In this document: positions 55,648 to 64,000 of the stretch, piece by piece
Position numbering within the stretch: position 1 is the stretch's first letter
Layout: each line of letters opens with the position of its first letter
Assembly: GCF_900659865.1 (NCBI RefSeq)
Contig: NZ_LR213770.1
Coordinates: forward strand, 1-64,000
Reading direction: 5' to 3'
Source: Hyella patelloides LEGE 07179
GTDB lineage: Bacteria; Cyanobacteriota; Cyanobacteriia; Cyanobacteriales; Xenococcaceae
Length of the DNA stretch: 64,000 nucleotides
Notes under the pieces: model-generated
Seen by the model: only the letters and a program-made list of their open reading frames with translations
The model's database searches: none
Told to the model about the DNA's origin: nothing
Translations under genes and position numbers: made by a program

Positions 55648-55994
55648 TCCCTATCAAAAAAAGACTGTTATTTAAATTAAGTTTAAATCAAGTCGCATTA
55701 CTCATTGATAAGACTAGCCTATCAAAAACATGAAGACTGTTTAGTTATACCGCTTATGGTTTAAGAGTATAAATCTTCTAGGTAAAGTTCCGAGTGGTTA
55801 GGGATTTATGACTGGCGATTTGTGAATGATAGATCTATCAAAACCATTAATCAAGTATTTCAACACAGTTATCCATAGACTAGCAATTTCTTCTTTTCAA
55901 TCGGTGCAGTTTTTTGCCATTTTTGAGGGAAAAATAAAACCAGACATATAGTTGTTTTTATAAAATATGGCGATCTCGCCAAGGTAGGGACTGC
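55648..55994. other. Gene-free divergent promoter region
   Basis: This is a 347-bp spacer between the divergent hydrolase and kinase genes. I see no repeat, RNA gene or clear operator in it. Confidence 0.55.
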
Positions 55995-57845
55995 GTGAAC
56001 GCATATCAACCAGGAGATATTGTTAAAGATCGGTATCGCATTACTAATATATTAGGAAAAGGCGGGGTAGCAATTACCTATCAGGCGATAAATCTAGAAA
56101 CTAATTCTCATGTCGCCATTAAAGTTATTTCTCTCAAACAGCTTGATAATTGGAAGCAAATCGAACTTTTTCAAAGGGAAGCAGAGGTATTAGCCAAGTT
56201 AGAGCATCCTGCAATTCCTAAATACATAGATTACTTTGACATTGAAACCGAAACCGATAAAGCTTTTTATATTGTGCAGCAACAAGCACCAGGAAAGTCT
56301 TTATTTGAGTTAGTAGAATCTGGTTGGCGCACTACCGAAGCAGAGGTTAAAAAGATTGCTCAACAAATATTAGCCATATTAACTTATCTCCATTCTTTAG
56401 ACCCTCCTGTAATTCACAGGGATATTAAACCTAATAACTTAATTCGTAGTGATGACGGCACTATCTATTTAGTCGATTTTGGTGCAGTGCAAAATACTTA
56501 TTACAATACTTTAATGCAGGGTAGCACTGTAGTGGGAACTTATGGTTATATGGCTCCCGAACAGTTTAGAGGAAAAGCTGTACCCGCCACAGATTTATAT
56601 AGCCTTGGTGCAACCATACTTTATCTTTTAACTCATCGTTCCCCCGCCGAATTACCTCAAGATACTCTTAAGTTAGATTTTCGCAGTTCGGTTAATATTT
56701 CTGATAGTTTTGCTGACTGGTTAGATAAGATTTTAGAACCAGATTTAGATGAAAGATTTGCTGATGCTGAGGTTGCTTTAGCTGAGTTATTGGCGAGTAA
56801 GAAGGTTAAGCAAAGAAAGTTGATTACTGGTGTTGGTATTGGTGTTTTATGTTTATCTCTAATTTGGGGTGTTAGTTCTTATAAATGGTTCTTTCTAAGT
56901 CGCTTAGGTTTTTATCCTGCTAATTTATGTTCTTCTGAAGTTGCACAAAACTTTTTTCAGCAAAAAGGGAATATTAATTATCTATCGAACAAGAATAAAT
57001 TAAAATTATTAGTTTGTATTATTAGAACAAAAAATACTGGTAATCTAAAAAGAATGATAGCTAATATGACTGATATTTCAAAAATAATTAATAACGAAAA
57101 AATTAGAGATAAACTACAATATGCAAGAGATGGAAATATGTTACTGCATGATGCCGTATGGAATAATAACTATGAAATTGTTCAACTGTTAATAAATTTG
57201 GGTATCGATCTTGATGTTAAAGGTAGAGATGGAAAGACCCCATTATTTAGTGCTATCGAAAGAAACTATGTAGATATGACCGAATTATTGATTACTCATG
57301 GAGCAGATACTAATCTTAAAAATAATTATGGTGACACTCCTTTATTTAATGCTATTAATAGAAAGAATATAGAAATAGTAGAACTTTTGCTTATTCATGG
57401 TGCTGATGTTAATGCCAAAGATAATAATGGTCAGACTCCTCTATTAAACATAACTAAGACAAGAAATATTAAGAACAGGAAAGAAATTGTTCAATTATTA
57501 CTCGATCGCGATGCCAATGTTAATGCAACCACAAAACATGGCGAAACTCCTCTATTAAATATAACTAAGACAAGAAATATTAAAAATAGGAAAGAAATTG
57601 TTCAGTTATTACTCGATCGCGATGCCAATGTTAATGCCCAAGATAAATATGGAAATAGTCCTTTATTAAATGCTGTTTATCGAAAAGATAAAGATGTAGT
57701 AGAAATTCTAGTCAATCGAGGTGCAGATGTTAATCATAAAAGTAAGTTTAATGATACTCCCCTTTGTTTACTTTATCTTAAGAAACCAATCAATAAAGAC
57801 ATTGAAAAAAAATTAATTGATAATGGTGCTGAATGCAAAAAATAA
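55995..57845 (+). CDS. Ser/Thr protein kinase with C-terminal ankyrin repeats
   Basis: The 616-residue protein starts at GTG 55995 (MNAYQPGDIVKDRYRITNIL). The Hanks-type kinase domain (about 13-270) has the Gly loop GKGGVAITY, Lys43 (VAIKVISL), catalytic HRDIKPNN (Asp143) and DFGAV (Asp161). One TM helix lies at about 276-297. Residues 380-610 are ankyrin repeats. Two neighbouring repeats are nearly identical at DNA level, a recent 111-bp duplication. It is a likely membrane-anchored signalling kinase with a protein-binding arm, followed 76 bp later by a related kinase. Confidence 0.92.
   Translation: MNAYQPGDIVKDRYRITNILGKGGVAITYQAINLETNSHVAIKVISLKQLDNWKQIELFQREAEVLAKLEHPAIPKYIDYFDIETETDKAFYIVQQQAPGKSLFELVESGWRTTEAEVKKIAQQILAILTYLHSLDPPVIHRDIKPNNLIRSDDGTIYLVDFGAVQNTYYNTLMQGSTVVGTYGYMAPEQFRGKAVPATDLYSLGATILYLLTHRSPAELPQDTLKLDFRSSVNISDSFADWLDKILEPDLDERFADAEVALAELLASKKVKQRKLITGVGIGVLCLSLIWGVSSYKWFFLSRLGFYPANLCSSEVAQNFFQQKGNINYLSNKNKLKLLVCIIRTKNTGNLKRMIANMTDISKIINNEKIRDKLQYARDGNMLLHDAVWNNNYEIVQLLINLGIDLDVKGRDGKTPLFSAIERNYVDMTELLITHGADTNLKNNYGDTPLFNAINRKNIEIVELLLIHGADVNAKDNNGQTPLLNITKTRNIKNRKEIVQLLLDRDANVNATTKHGETPLLNITKTRNIKNRKEIVQLLLDRDANVNAQDKYGNSPLLNAVYRKDKDVVEILVNRGADVNHKSKFNDTPLCLLYLKKPINKDIEKKLIDNGAECKK
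57437..57659 (+). repeat. 111-bp tandem duplication in ankyrin repeats
   Basis: Two adjacent 37-codon units, each starting TPLLNITKTRNIKNRKEIV and ending near DANVNA, differ by few bases. The unit is four residues longer than the standard 33-residue ankyrin repeat because of an insert (TRNIKN). The near identity points to a recent duplication by slippage or unequal crossing-over. Confidence 0.85.
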
Positions 57846-57921
57846 ATAAAAATTACATTGTTATTTTTCTTAAAGGAAATTAAAACCAAGATAAAAAATA
57901 TAATTATTAAAAGTTTTATTG

Positions 57922-58995
57922 ATGAATAATATAAATAATATTAGTAACTTAATAAGCGATCGCTATATCATTAAAGATAAACTAGGACAAGGTGGTAGTA
58001 GTATAACTTATGCAGCAATAGATAAAGAAAGCGATCGACAAGTTGCTATTAAAGCTTTATCTTTAACAGGGTTAAATGATTGGAAAAAGATCGAACTATT
58101 TGAACGAGAAGCCAAAATATTACAACAATTAGATCATCCTGCAATTCCGAGTTATTTAGATTACTTTAAAATTGAAACAGAAGACGATATTTATTTCTAT
58201 ATTGTGCAGCAATTAGCACCAGGACAATCTTTAGCTCATTTAATCAGTGAAGGTTGGCAACCAGACGAAGCAATAGTTAAAAATATTGCAGTACAAATAT
58301 TAGAAATATTGGTTTATCTGCAACAATTAACCCCGCCAGTAATTCATCGAGATATTAAACCCCAAAACATTATTTATCAACCCGATACAGGTAAATTATT
58401 CTTAGTTGATTTTGGTGCAGTACAGGATACTTATCATCATACAGTTATGGGAAGTACCGTAGTGGGTACTTATGGCTATATGGCTCCCGAACAATATCGC
58501 GGTGGTGCAGTTTTAGCCACTGATTTGTATAGTTTGGGTTGTACTTTATTATTTCTCTTAACTGGTCAATCTCCTGCGGAATTACCCCAGAAAAAGTTAA
58601 AATTTGATTTTAGAGACAGCGTCCATATCCAAAGAGATTTTGCTAACTGGATCGATAAATTAATCGAACCTAATGTTAATAATCGCTTTCCTCAAGCGGA
58701 AGCTGCTTTATTAGTTTTACAAGAAAAAGCCGATCTTCAAGCTTATCAAAATAATAGTATAACAAAACCCAAATATAGCTCAATTAAAGTTAGTAAAGAT
58801 AATGAGCAATTACTAATTGATATTCCACCACCTTATAAAAGAAAGCGTGTTGATAAATATTATTATGTTTTGCTGTTATGGGGGATTGTTTCAATTCTCA
58901 ATAAATTAGCAATTTTTGCTTCTATTGGTTTGTTTGGGAAGTGTTTAATAGTTTTTGGGTTTTACAATATTATTTTTAACTTTAAAAAAATGTAA
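57922..58995 (+). CDS. Ser/Thr protein kinase, membrane-anchored
   Basis: The 357-residue kinase begins at ATG 57922 (MNNINNISNLISDRYIIKDKL); a TTG just before it is less likely. It has GQGGSSITY, VAIKALSL, HRDIKPQN and DFGAV, the same subfamily as the upstream kinase, which it closely resembles through the whole catalytic domain. Two short hydrophobic segments (about 317-333 and 337-352) replace the ankyrin part. The pair looks like a tandem duplication followed by domain divergence. Confidence 0.92.
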   Translation: MNNINNISNLISDRYIIKDKLGQGGSSITYAAIDKESDRQVAIKALSLTGLNDWKKIELFEREAKILQQLDHPAIPSYLDYFKIETEDDIYFYIVQQLAPGQSLAHLISEGWQPDEAIVKNIAVQILEILVYLQQLTPPVIHRDIKPQNIIYQPDTGKLFLVDFGAVQDTYHHTVMGSTVVGTYGYMAPEQYRGGAVLATDLYSLGCTLLFLLTGQSPAELPQKKLKFDFRDSVHIQRDFANWIDKLIEPNVNNRFPQAEAALLVLQEKADLQAYQNNSITKPKYSSIKVSKDNEQLLIDIPPPYKRKRVDKYYYVLLLWGIVSILNKLAIFASIGLFGKCLIVFGFYNIIFNFKKM

Positions 58996-59102
58996 TTGTT
59001 GTTGGTTATTATTTATTTTTTCTCAGCTATATTTTATTAACGAATTCTATACCAACATTTTCGCTCTTATTAGTTGTTATTGATACTATTTTAGAATTAT
59101 TA

Positions 59103-59309
59103 TTGCAGCATCATTTTATGCAACAGCTATTAGTTACTACTCAAATTAAACTCAATCTACAAACAAAAGATAAGATTGCGATCGCTAAAAAAATATTTCA
59201 ATTTCAGCATCAAGAAACTATTCAATCTAGATCGTACTTACCAAAAGCTTTTTTAACCGAGCAAGAAAAAGTTTGGTTAAAAGGAGAAATAGAAAGGTCT
59301 TCTAAATAA
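59103..59309 (+). CDS. Small hypothetical protein
   Basis: A 68-residue, Lys/Gln-rich, mostly helical ORF (VTTQIKLNLQTKDKIAIAKK) lies after the kinase pair. There is no family, no strong ribosome site and low-complexity flanks. It could be real or chance. Confidence 0.3.
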   Translation: MQHHFMQQLLVTTQIKLNLQTKDKIAIAKKIFQFQHQETIQSRSYLPKAFLTEQEKVWLKGEIERSSK

Positions 59310-59546
59310 CATTAATAGTTTTGCCCATCTTAGCTCTAAGACAGATTAGATTAATTAATCATTAATTTTTAAATAACCTTTTCTTAATTAAGTCTTATTT
59401 TAAACAAAAAATAGAATATCTTGCATTATTTATTACATATATAATCTAAACAAACAACAATCAATTTAAGCTCTTAACCTTTAATGCCAACTGTTACTTA
59501 TTGCCATAAAATAGCGGAGCAATAGTAAAAAATTGGGTTAAGGTTT

Positions 59547-62500
59547 ATGTCTCAGGATGTCAATCAGAATACAGAAGTTTTAAATCAACTTGAATTACCT
59601 GAAGAATTACCCTCTATTTTGAATCAACTTGGTAGATATCAAGCAGAAACTACTGAAGAAGATGCCGAAGGTGCTGCGGAAATATCTGCTTTCGATCCAG
59701 AAAGTAATAGGCTGTTTGTTGTTAATGCAGTTGAGAATGCCATTGATATTCTCGATCTGAGCGATTTAAGTAATCCTACTTTGGTATCTTCCATTGATTT
59801 AAATCCCGTGGGTGCAGGGGGAAATAGTGTCGCTGTCAGAAATGGCGTAGTCGCAGTTGCAGTGGCTAGCGACCCAGTACAAGAACCTGGTACAGTAGCC
59901 TTTTACAATACAGAAGGTACGTTGCTAAATCAAGTAACGGTGGGTGCTTTGCCAGATATGCTTACCTTTACTCCTGATGGCACTAAGATATTAGTAGCTA
60001 ACGAAGGAGAACCAGGGGAAGAGAACGATCCTGAAGGTTCAGTGAGTATTATCGATATTTCGGGCGGTGTGGCAGATGCTACCGTAACTACTGCTGGTTT
60101 TACAGCGTTTAATGGTCAAGAAGAGACTTTACGCAGTCGCGGAGTCAGGATATTTGCAGGACGTACTTTTGCCCAAGATGCCGAACCAGAATATATTACC
60201 ATCAGTGAAGATAGCACCACTGCTTATGTGACGTTACAGGAAAATAATGCAGTAGCAGTGGTGGATTTAGAAGCTGGTCAAGTTACAGAGATTCAGCCTT
60301 TAGGGACAAAAAACTATCTTCCAGGAACACCAGAATTAACCAACTATACTTGGGATTTAAGTGGCGAAGTTTTAGGTACAACTCCCGCAGGACAAGAAAT
60401 CTTATTAGGGGGAATGTCTGGCTTATATTATGAAGGGACAACAGAAGAAGGCTTACTACAGTTTATCGCAACTCCAGATCGAGGGCCCAATGGTGAACCC
60501 ACAGATGTTGATGGAGATGGAGATAATGAACGTCCTTTTCCTTTACCAGATTATCAACCCCGCTTAGTACGCTTTACTTTAAACCGTGAATCTGGAGAAA
60601 TTGCCATTACAGATCGAATTGAACTATTTCAGGAAGATGGCACAACACCTCTTACAGGTTTACCTAATCTGCAAGCAGGAGAACCAGGATCGGCGTACAC
60701 AGATGAAGTACCAGTAGATTTAGAGGGTAATTTACTAGAAAATGACCCTTTTGGCGCGGATTTGGAGTCGATCGCCGTTGCAGCCGATGGTACTTATTGG
60801 TTATCGGATGAATATCGCCCCAGTATTTATCATTTTAATGCCGATGGTACTCTAATCGATCGCTTTGTTCCCCAAGGTACGGCTGCTGCTGTGGGTGCTG
60901 AACCAGGTACTTTTGGCACAGAAACTCTTCCTGCGGTATATGCTCAAAGAAGAGCTAATCGTGGTTTTGAAGGGATGGCTTATGATGAAGCAGGAAACAG
61001 CTTGTATGCTTTTATTCAAAGTCCGATTGACAATCCTGATATTGACAGTGCCGATGCAGCAGAAAATGAAGATATCAGCAGCGATCAGAGTTCCCGTGAT
61101 TCTCAAATCTTACGTATTCTCCAAGTTAATCCCGAAACAGGAGAACCCACAGCAGAATATGTTTATTTCTTAGAAGGTTCTGCGGGAGTCGATAAGATTG
61201 GGGATGCGGTTCATATTGAAGGGAACAGAATTTACGTTATAGAGAGAGATTCGGGAACGGATGCTAGTTCTAAAAAGTTGATCTACGAAATCGATCTCAG
61301 TAATGCAACTAACATTTTAGGTACAGAACTTTCTACTGCTACGGATGCGGAAAATGCTTTAGAAGGTAAAACCGCTGATGAATTAGCCGAAATGGGAATC
61401 AATGCGGTAACTAAAACCAAAATTCTCAATTTACCTTCCATTGGTTATGTTGCAGGAGATAAAGCTGAAGGATTAGCTTTACTAGATGATGGTTCGTTAG
61501 CGGTTATCAACGATAATGATTTTGGCTTACTAGATGAAGAAATCCCCGTTGATGGTTCAGTACCCTTTAATCCCGATCCTGTACCCACTGTATTAGGCTT
61601 AATTGACTTCGATCCTACTACCTTAGATGCCAGTGATGCCGATGAGGGAATCAATCTGCAAAACTATCCCATTTACGGATTACTTCAACCAGACGCGATC
61701 GCATCTTACCAGGTTTCAGGGGAAACTTATTACATTACTGCTAATGAAGGGGATGCTAGAGAGGAAGATGTCCGCCTCGCAGAGGTCACCCTCGATCCTA
61801 ATGCCTTTCCCAATGCAGCAGAGTTACAAGCGGATAATGTATTAGGAAGATTAAACATCTCTTCTATTGATGGAGATACCGACGGTGATGGTGATTACGA
61901 TCGAATATTTACCTATGGTGGTCGTTCTTTCTCGATCTTTGATAGCAGAGGTAACTTAGTTTACGATAGCGGTGATGATTTTGCTACTATTACTAGTCAA
62001 TTTTTCCCTGACTTATTCAACTCCCAAGGTACAACGGATTCTTTTGATAATCGCAGCGATGATAAAGGGGCTGAACCAGAAGGGGTAGTTATCGGCGAAA
62101 TCGGGGGCAAAAATTATGCCTTTATTGGTTTAGAACGCATTAGTGGGGCGATGATTTATGATGTGAGCGATCCTACTAATCCCGAATTTGTTACCTATCA
62201 AAATGCTACTGATGAAGCAGGTAACGCTATTGATATTGGCCCTGAAGGTTTAACCTTTATTGCAGCAGAAGACAGTCCTAACGGTGAACCAACTCTAGTT
62301 GTAACCAACGAAATTAGCAACACCACCACTACTTTTAATGTGGATGTTCCCGAAGAAACTTTTACGCTGCAATTACTCCATGCAGCCGATCAAGAAGCGG
62401 GACTTGATGCCCTAGAAGATGCCCCTAATTTTAGTGCAGTACTCAATGCATTACGGGATGATTACGAAAACACCCTAGTTCTCTCTTCTGGAGATGCCTA

Positions 62501-64000
62501 TATCCCCAGTCCCTTCTTTTCTGCCAGTGAAAGCGTCTATGGTAGTGCGGGGCGTGGTGATATCTTAATTCAAAACGAATTAGGCTTTCAAGCCATTGCT
62601 TTGGGTAACCATGAGTTTGACTTTGGTACTGGTACTTTAGCTGGTTTAATTAGCCCTGATGAAGAAACTAACTATCCTGGTACTAATTTCCCCTATCTCA
62701 GTGCTAACCTCGATTTCACCACTGATGAAAATTTAGCTCCTTTAGTTACTGCTGATGGACAGGAAGCCAGCACAATACCCAATACAGTTGCAGGAAACAC
62801 CATTGTTACTGTTAACGAGGAGCAAATTGGCGTAGTTGGCGCAACCACTCCCACTTTAGGCTCTATTTCCTCTCCTGGTGATTTAGGTATTGCACCCATT
62901 GAATTTGACTCCACCGATGCTGAAGACATCGCAGCTTTAGCAGCCGAAATCCAAAGTTCTGTTGATAGTCTCCTCGAATCCAATCCCGAACTTAATAAAG
63001 TAGTTCTGTTGGCACATATGCAACAGATATCTATTGAAGAACAGCTTGCAGAACAACTAAGTAATGTTGATATTATCGTTGCGGGTGGTTCTAATACTCT
63101 CCTGGCAGACGATACAGATCGCTTGCGTGCTGGTGACGAAGCAGAAGGGGCTTATCCTATCCTCAAAGAAGACGCTGATGGTAATCCCATTGCAGTAGTT
63201 AACACTGACGGTAACTATAAATATTTAGGGCGTTTAGTCGTTGAGTTTGATGCCAATGGTTTAATCATTCCCAGTAGTATAGATCCTGAAATTAGTGGAG
63301 CTTACGCTACCGACGATGATGGCGTTGCAGCCGTTGAAGGCACACCCGATCCTGAAGTAGTTGAGATTACAGAACAACTATCAACAGCAATCGCTGAACA
63401 GGAAGGTAACATCTTTGGTAACACTGAAGTATTCTTAAATGGTACTCGCGGTGATGTTCGCACCCAAGAAACCAACCTGGGGAACTTAACCGCCGATGCC
63501 AACCTCGCCACAGCACAGCAAACCGATGAAACCGTTGTTATCTCTATTAAAAACGGTGGTGGTATCCGTGATGATATTGGTGATGTGATTGTTCCTCCTG
63601 GTGCAACCAATCCTGAAGACTTTGAACGCGTACCCCCTCCCGCAAACGAACTAGCCAATAAAGAAGAAGGAGATATTTCTCAGTTAGATGTTTCTGACGC
63701 TCTCAGCTTTAATAATGGTTTAACTCTCCTTACCCTTACCGCAGCAGAATTACTCGCAGTCATCGAACACGGTGTAGCTGCAACCGTCGAAGGGGCAACT
63801 CCTGGACAATTCTCCCAAGTAAGTGGTGTGCGCTTTAGCTTTGATGCAACTCGCGAAGCAGGAGACAGAGTAGTATCTTTGGCTGTAGTAGATGAATCTG
63901 GTTCAATTATTGATACTGTAGTTGAAGGCGGGGAATTACAGGGAGACGCAAGCCGCACTTTCCGTACTGTTACTCTCAGTTTTTTAGCAGAAGGTGGTGA
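59547..64000 (+). CDS. Extracellular phytase-like/5'-nucleotidase multidomain protein (3' end outside window)
   Basis: An open frame from ATG 59547 runs through 1484 codons to the window edge without a stop. The N-terminal part (about 30-250) is a beta-propeller-like repeat of the choice-of-anchor I type (AEISAFDPESNRLFVVNA, VGALPDMLTFTPDGTKILVANEGEPGE). Next is an esterase-like/phytase-like region (about 270-650, LLQFIATPDRGPNG, LESIAVAADGTYWLSDEYRPSIYHF, GFEGMAYDEAG). A second choice-of-anchor piece follows (YTITANEGDAREE-like). From about residue 940 comes a 5'-nucleotidase/metallophosphatase (LLHAADQEAG, SSGDAYIPSPFF, ALGNHEFDFG). No signal peptide is evident; type I secretion is plausible. 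It probably scavenges organic phosphate. Confidence 0.85.
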   Translation, partial: MSQDVNQNTEVLNQLELPEELPSILNQLGRYQAETTEEDAEGAAEISAFDPESNRLFVVNAVENAIDILDLSDLSNPTLVSSIDLNPVGAGGNSVAVRNGVVAVAVASDPVQEPGTVAFYNTEGTLLNQVTVGALPDMLTFTPDGTKILVANEGEPGEENDPEGSVSIIDISGGVADATVTTAGFTAFNGQEETLRSRGVRIFAGRTFAQDAEPEYITISEDSTTAYVTLQENNAVAVVDLEAGQVTEIQPLGTKNYLPGTPELTNYTWDLSGEVLGTTPAGQEILLGGMSGLYYEGTTEEGLLQFIATPDRGPNGEPTDVDGDGDNERPFPLPDYQPRLVRFTLNRESGEIAITDRIELFQEDGTTPLTGLPNLQAGEPGSAYTDEVPVDLEGNLLENDPFGADLESIAVAADGTYWLSDEYRPSIYHFNADGTLIDRFVPQGTAAAVGAEPGTFGTETLPAVYAQRRANRGFEGMAYDEAGNSLYAFIQSPIDNPDIDSADAAENEDISSDQSSRDSQILRILQVNPETGEPTAEYVYFLEGSAGVDKIGDAVHIEGNRIYVIERDSGTDASSKKLIYEIDLSNATNILGTELSTATDAENALEGKTADELAEMGINAVTKTKILNLPSIGYVAGDKAEGLALLDDGSLAVINDNDFGLLDEEIPVDGSVPFNPDPVPTVLGLIDFDPTTLDASDADEGINLQNYPIYGLLQPDAIASYQVSGETYYITANEGDAREEDVRLAEVTLDPNAFPNAAELQADNVLGRLNISSIDGDTDGDGDYDRIFTYGGRSFSIFDSRGNLVYDSGDDFATITSQFFPDLFNSQGTTDSFDNRSDDKGAEPEGVVIGEIGGKNYAFIGLERISGAMIYDVSDPTNPEFVTYQNATDEAGNAIDIGPEGLTFIAAEDSPNGEPTLVVTNEISNTTTTFNVDVPEETFTLQLLHAADQEAGLDALEDAPNFSAVLNALRDDYENTLVLSSGDAYIPSPFFSASESVYGSAGRGDILIQNELGFQAIALGNHEFDFGTGTLAGLISPDEETNYPGTNFPYLSANLDFTTDENLAPLVTADGQEASTIPNTVAGNTIVTVNEEQIGVVGATTPTLGSISSPGDLGIAPIEFDSTDAEDIAALAAEIQSSVDSLLESNPELNKVVLLAHMQQISIEEQLAEQLSNVDIIVAGGSNTLLADDTDRLRAGDEAEGAYPILKEDADGNPIAVVNTDGNYKYLGRLVVEFDANGLIIPSSIDPEISGAYATDDDGVAAVEGTPDPEVVEITEQLSTAIAEQEGNIFGNTEVFLNGTRGDVRTQETNLGNLTADANLATAQQTDETVVISIKNGGGIRDDIGDVIVPPGATNPEDFERVPPPANELANKEEGDISQLDVSDALSFNNGLTLLTLTAAELLAVIEHGVAATVEGATPGQFSQVSGVRFSFDATREAGDRVVSLAVVDESGSIIDTVVEGGELQGDASRTFRTVTLSFLAEGG

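Overview
The window looks like the chromosome of a diazotrophic cyanobacterium. The octamer GCGATCGC (HIP1) recurs throughout, heptameric repeats of the ACTAACC/AGTAATA kind sit between genes, and the nif gene order is the cyanobacterial one. nifD and fdxN are uninterrupted, so the excision elements of some heterocystous strains are absent here. Coupling of nif to iron and molybdate uptake genes recalls the large nif clusters of unicellular or baeocyte-forming strains; this placement is inference, as no rRNA is present.

Positions 234-17281 hold a colinear nif cluster: nifB, a small ferredoxin-like ORF, fdxN, nifS, nifU, nifH, nifD, nifK, nifZ, a Mo-nitrogenase C-terminal family gene, nifE, nifN, a divergent DUF269 paralogue, nifX, DUF269, DUF683, nifW, hesA, hesB, fdxH. 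Three unrecognised small genes follow. Next come ferrous iron uptake (feoB as two overlapping ORFs, then feoA) and molybdate supply (mop, modA, a methyltransferase gene, a modBC fusion). Together these make Fe-S clusters and FeMo-co, assemble nitrogenase, bring electrons to it and import its metals.

Positions 25600-39700 are mixed: pstS with a candidate Pho box, a beta-helix/malectin protein, a decayed gene fragment, an AraC regulator next to an alpha/beta hydrolase, a TldE/PmbA-like protein, a sugar nucleotidyltransferase, scpA, pdxH, a solute-binding lipoprotein, and an MscS channel with a cyclic-nucleotide-binding domain.

Positions 40202-46447 carry gltB-gltD (glutamate synthase), which uses the ammonium fixed by nitrogenase after glutamine synthetase. 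Directly downstream is the most unusual part of the window. The last 84 bp of gltD recur three more times (46552-46620, 47296-47379, 48545-48628), and each copy is followed by one gene on the opposite strand: a macro-domain protein, a TIR-domain protein, and an expanded ribosomal-protein-S1-like protein. Two of the copies also share a 64-bp left flank. This looks like a serial insertion site at the gltD 3' end loaded with NAD/ADP-ribose-related, possibly defensive genes. A pair of inverted 106-bp MITE-like repeats (39789-39894 and 50243-50348) brackets gltBD and this array.

The rest (50567-64000) holds a class III cyclase lacking one expected metal-binding Asp, an NTF2/DUF4440-like gene broken by a ~630-bp insertion, a beta-CASP-type metallo-hydrolase, two tandem Ser/Thr kinases (one with ankyrin repeats), and a very long extracellular phytase-like/5'-nucleotidase gene that runs off the right edge.

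A theme across the window is small palindromic or heptameric repeats that have entered reading frames: inside nifN and the modBC linker, and as the C-terminal codons of nifE, hesA and modA.
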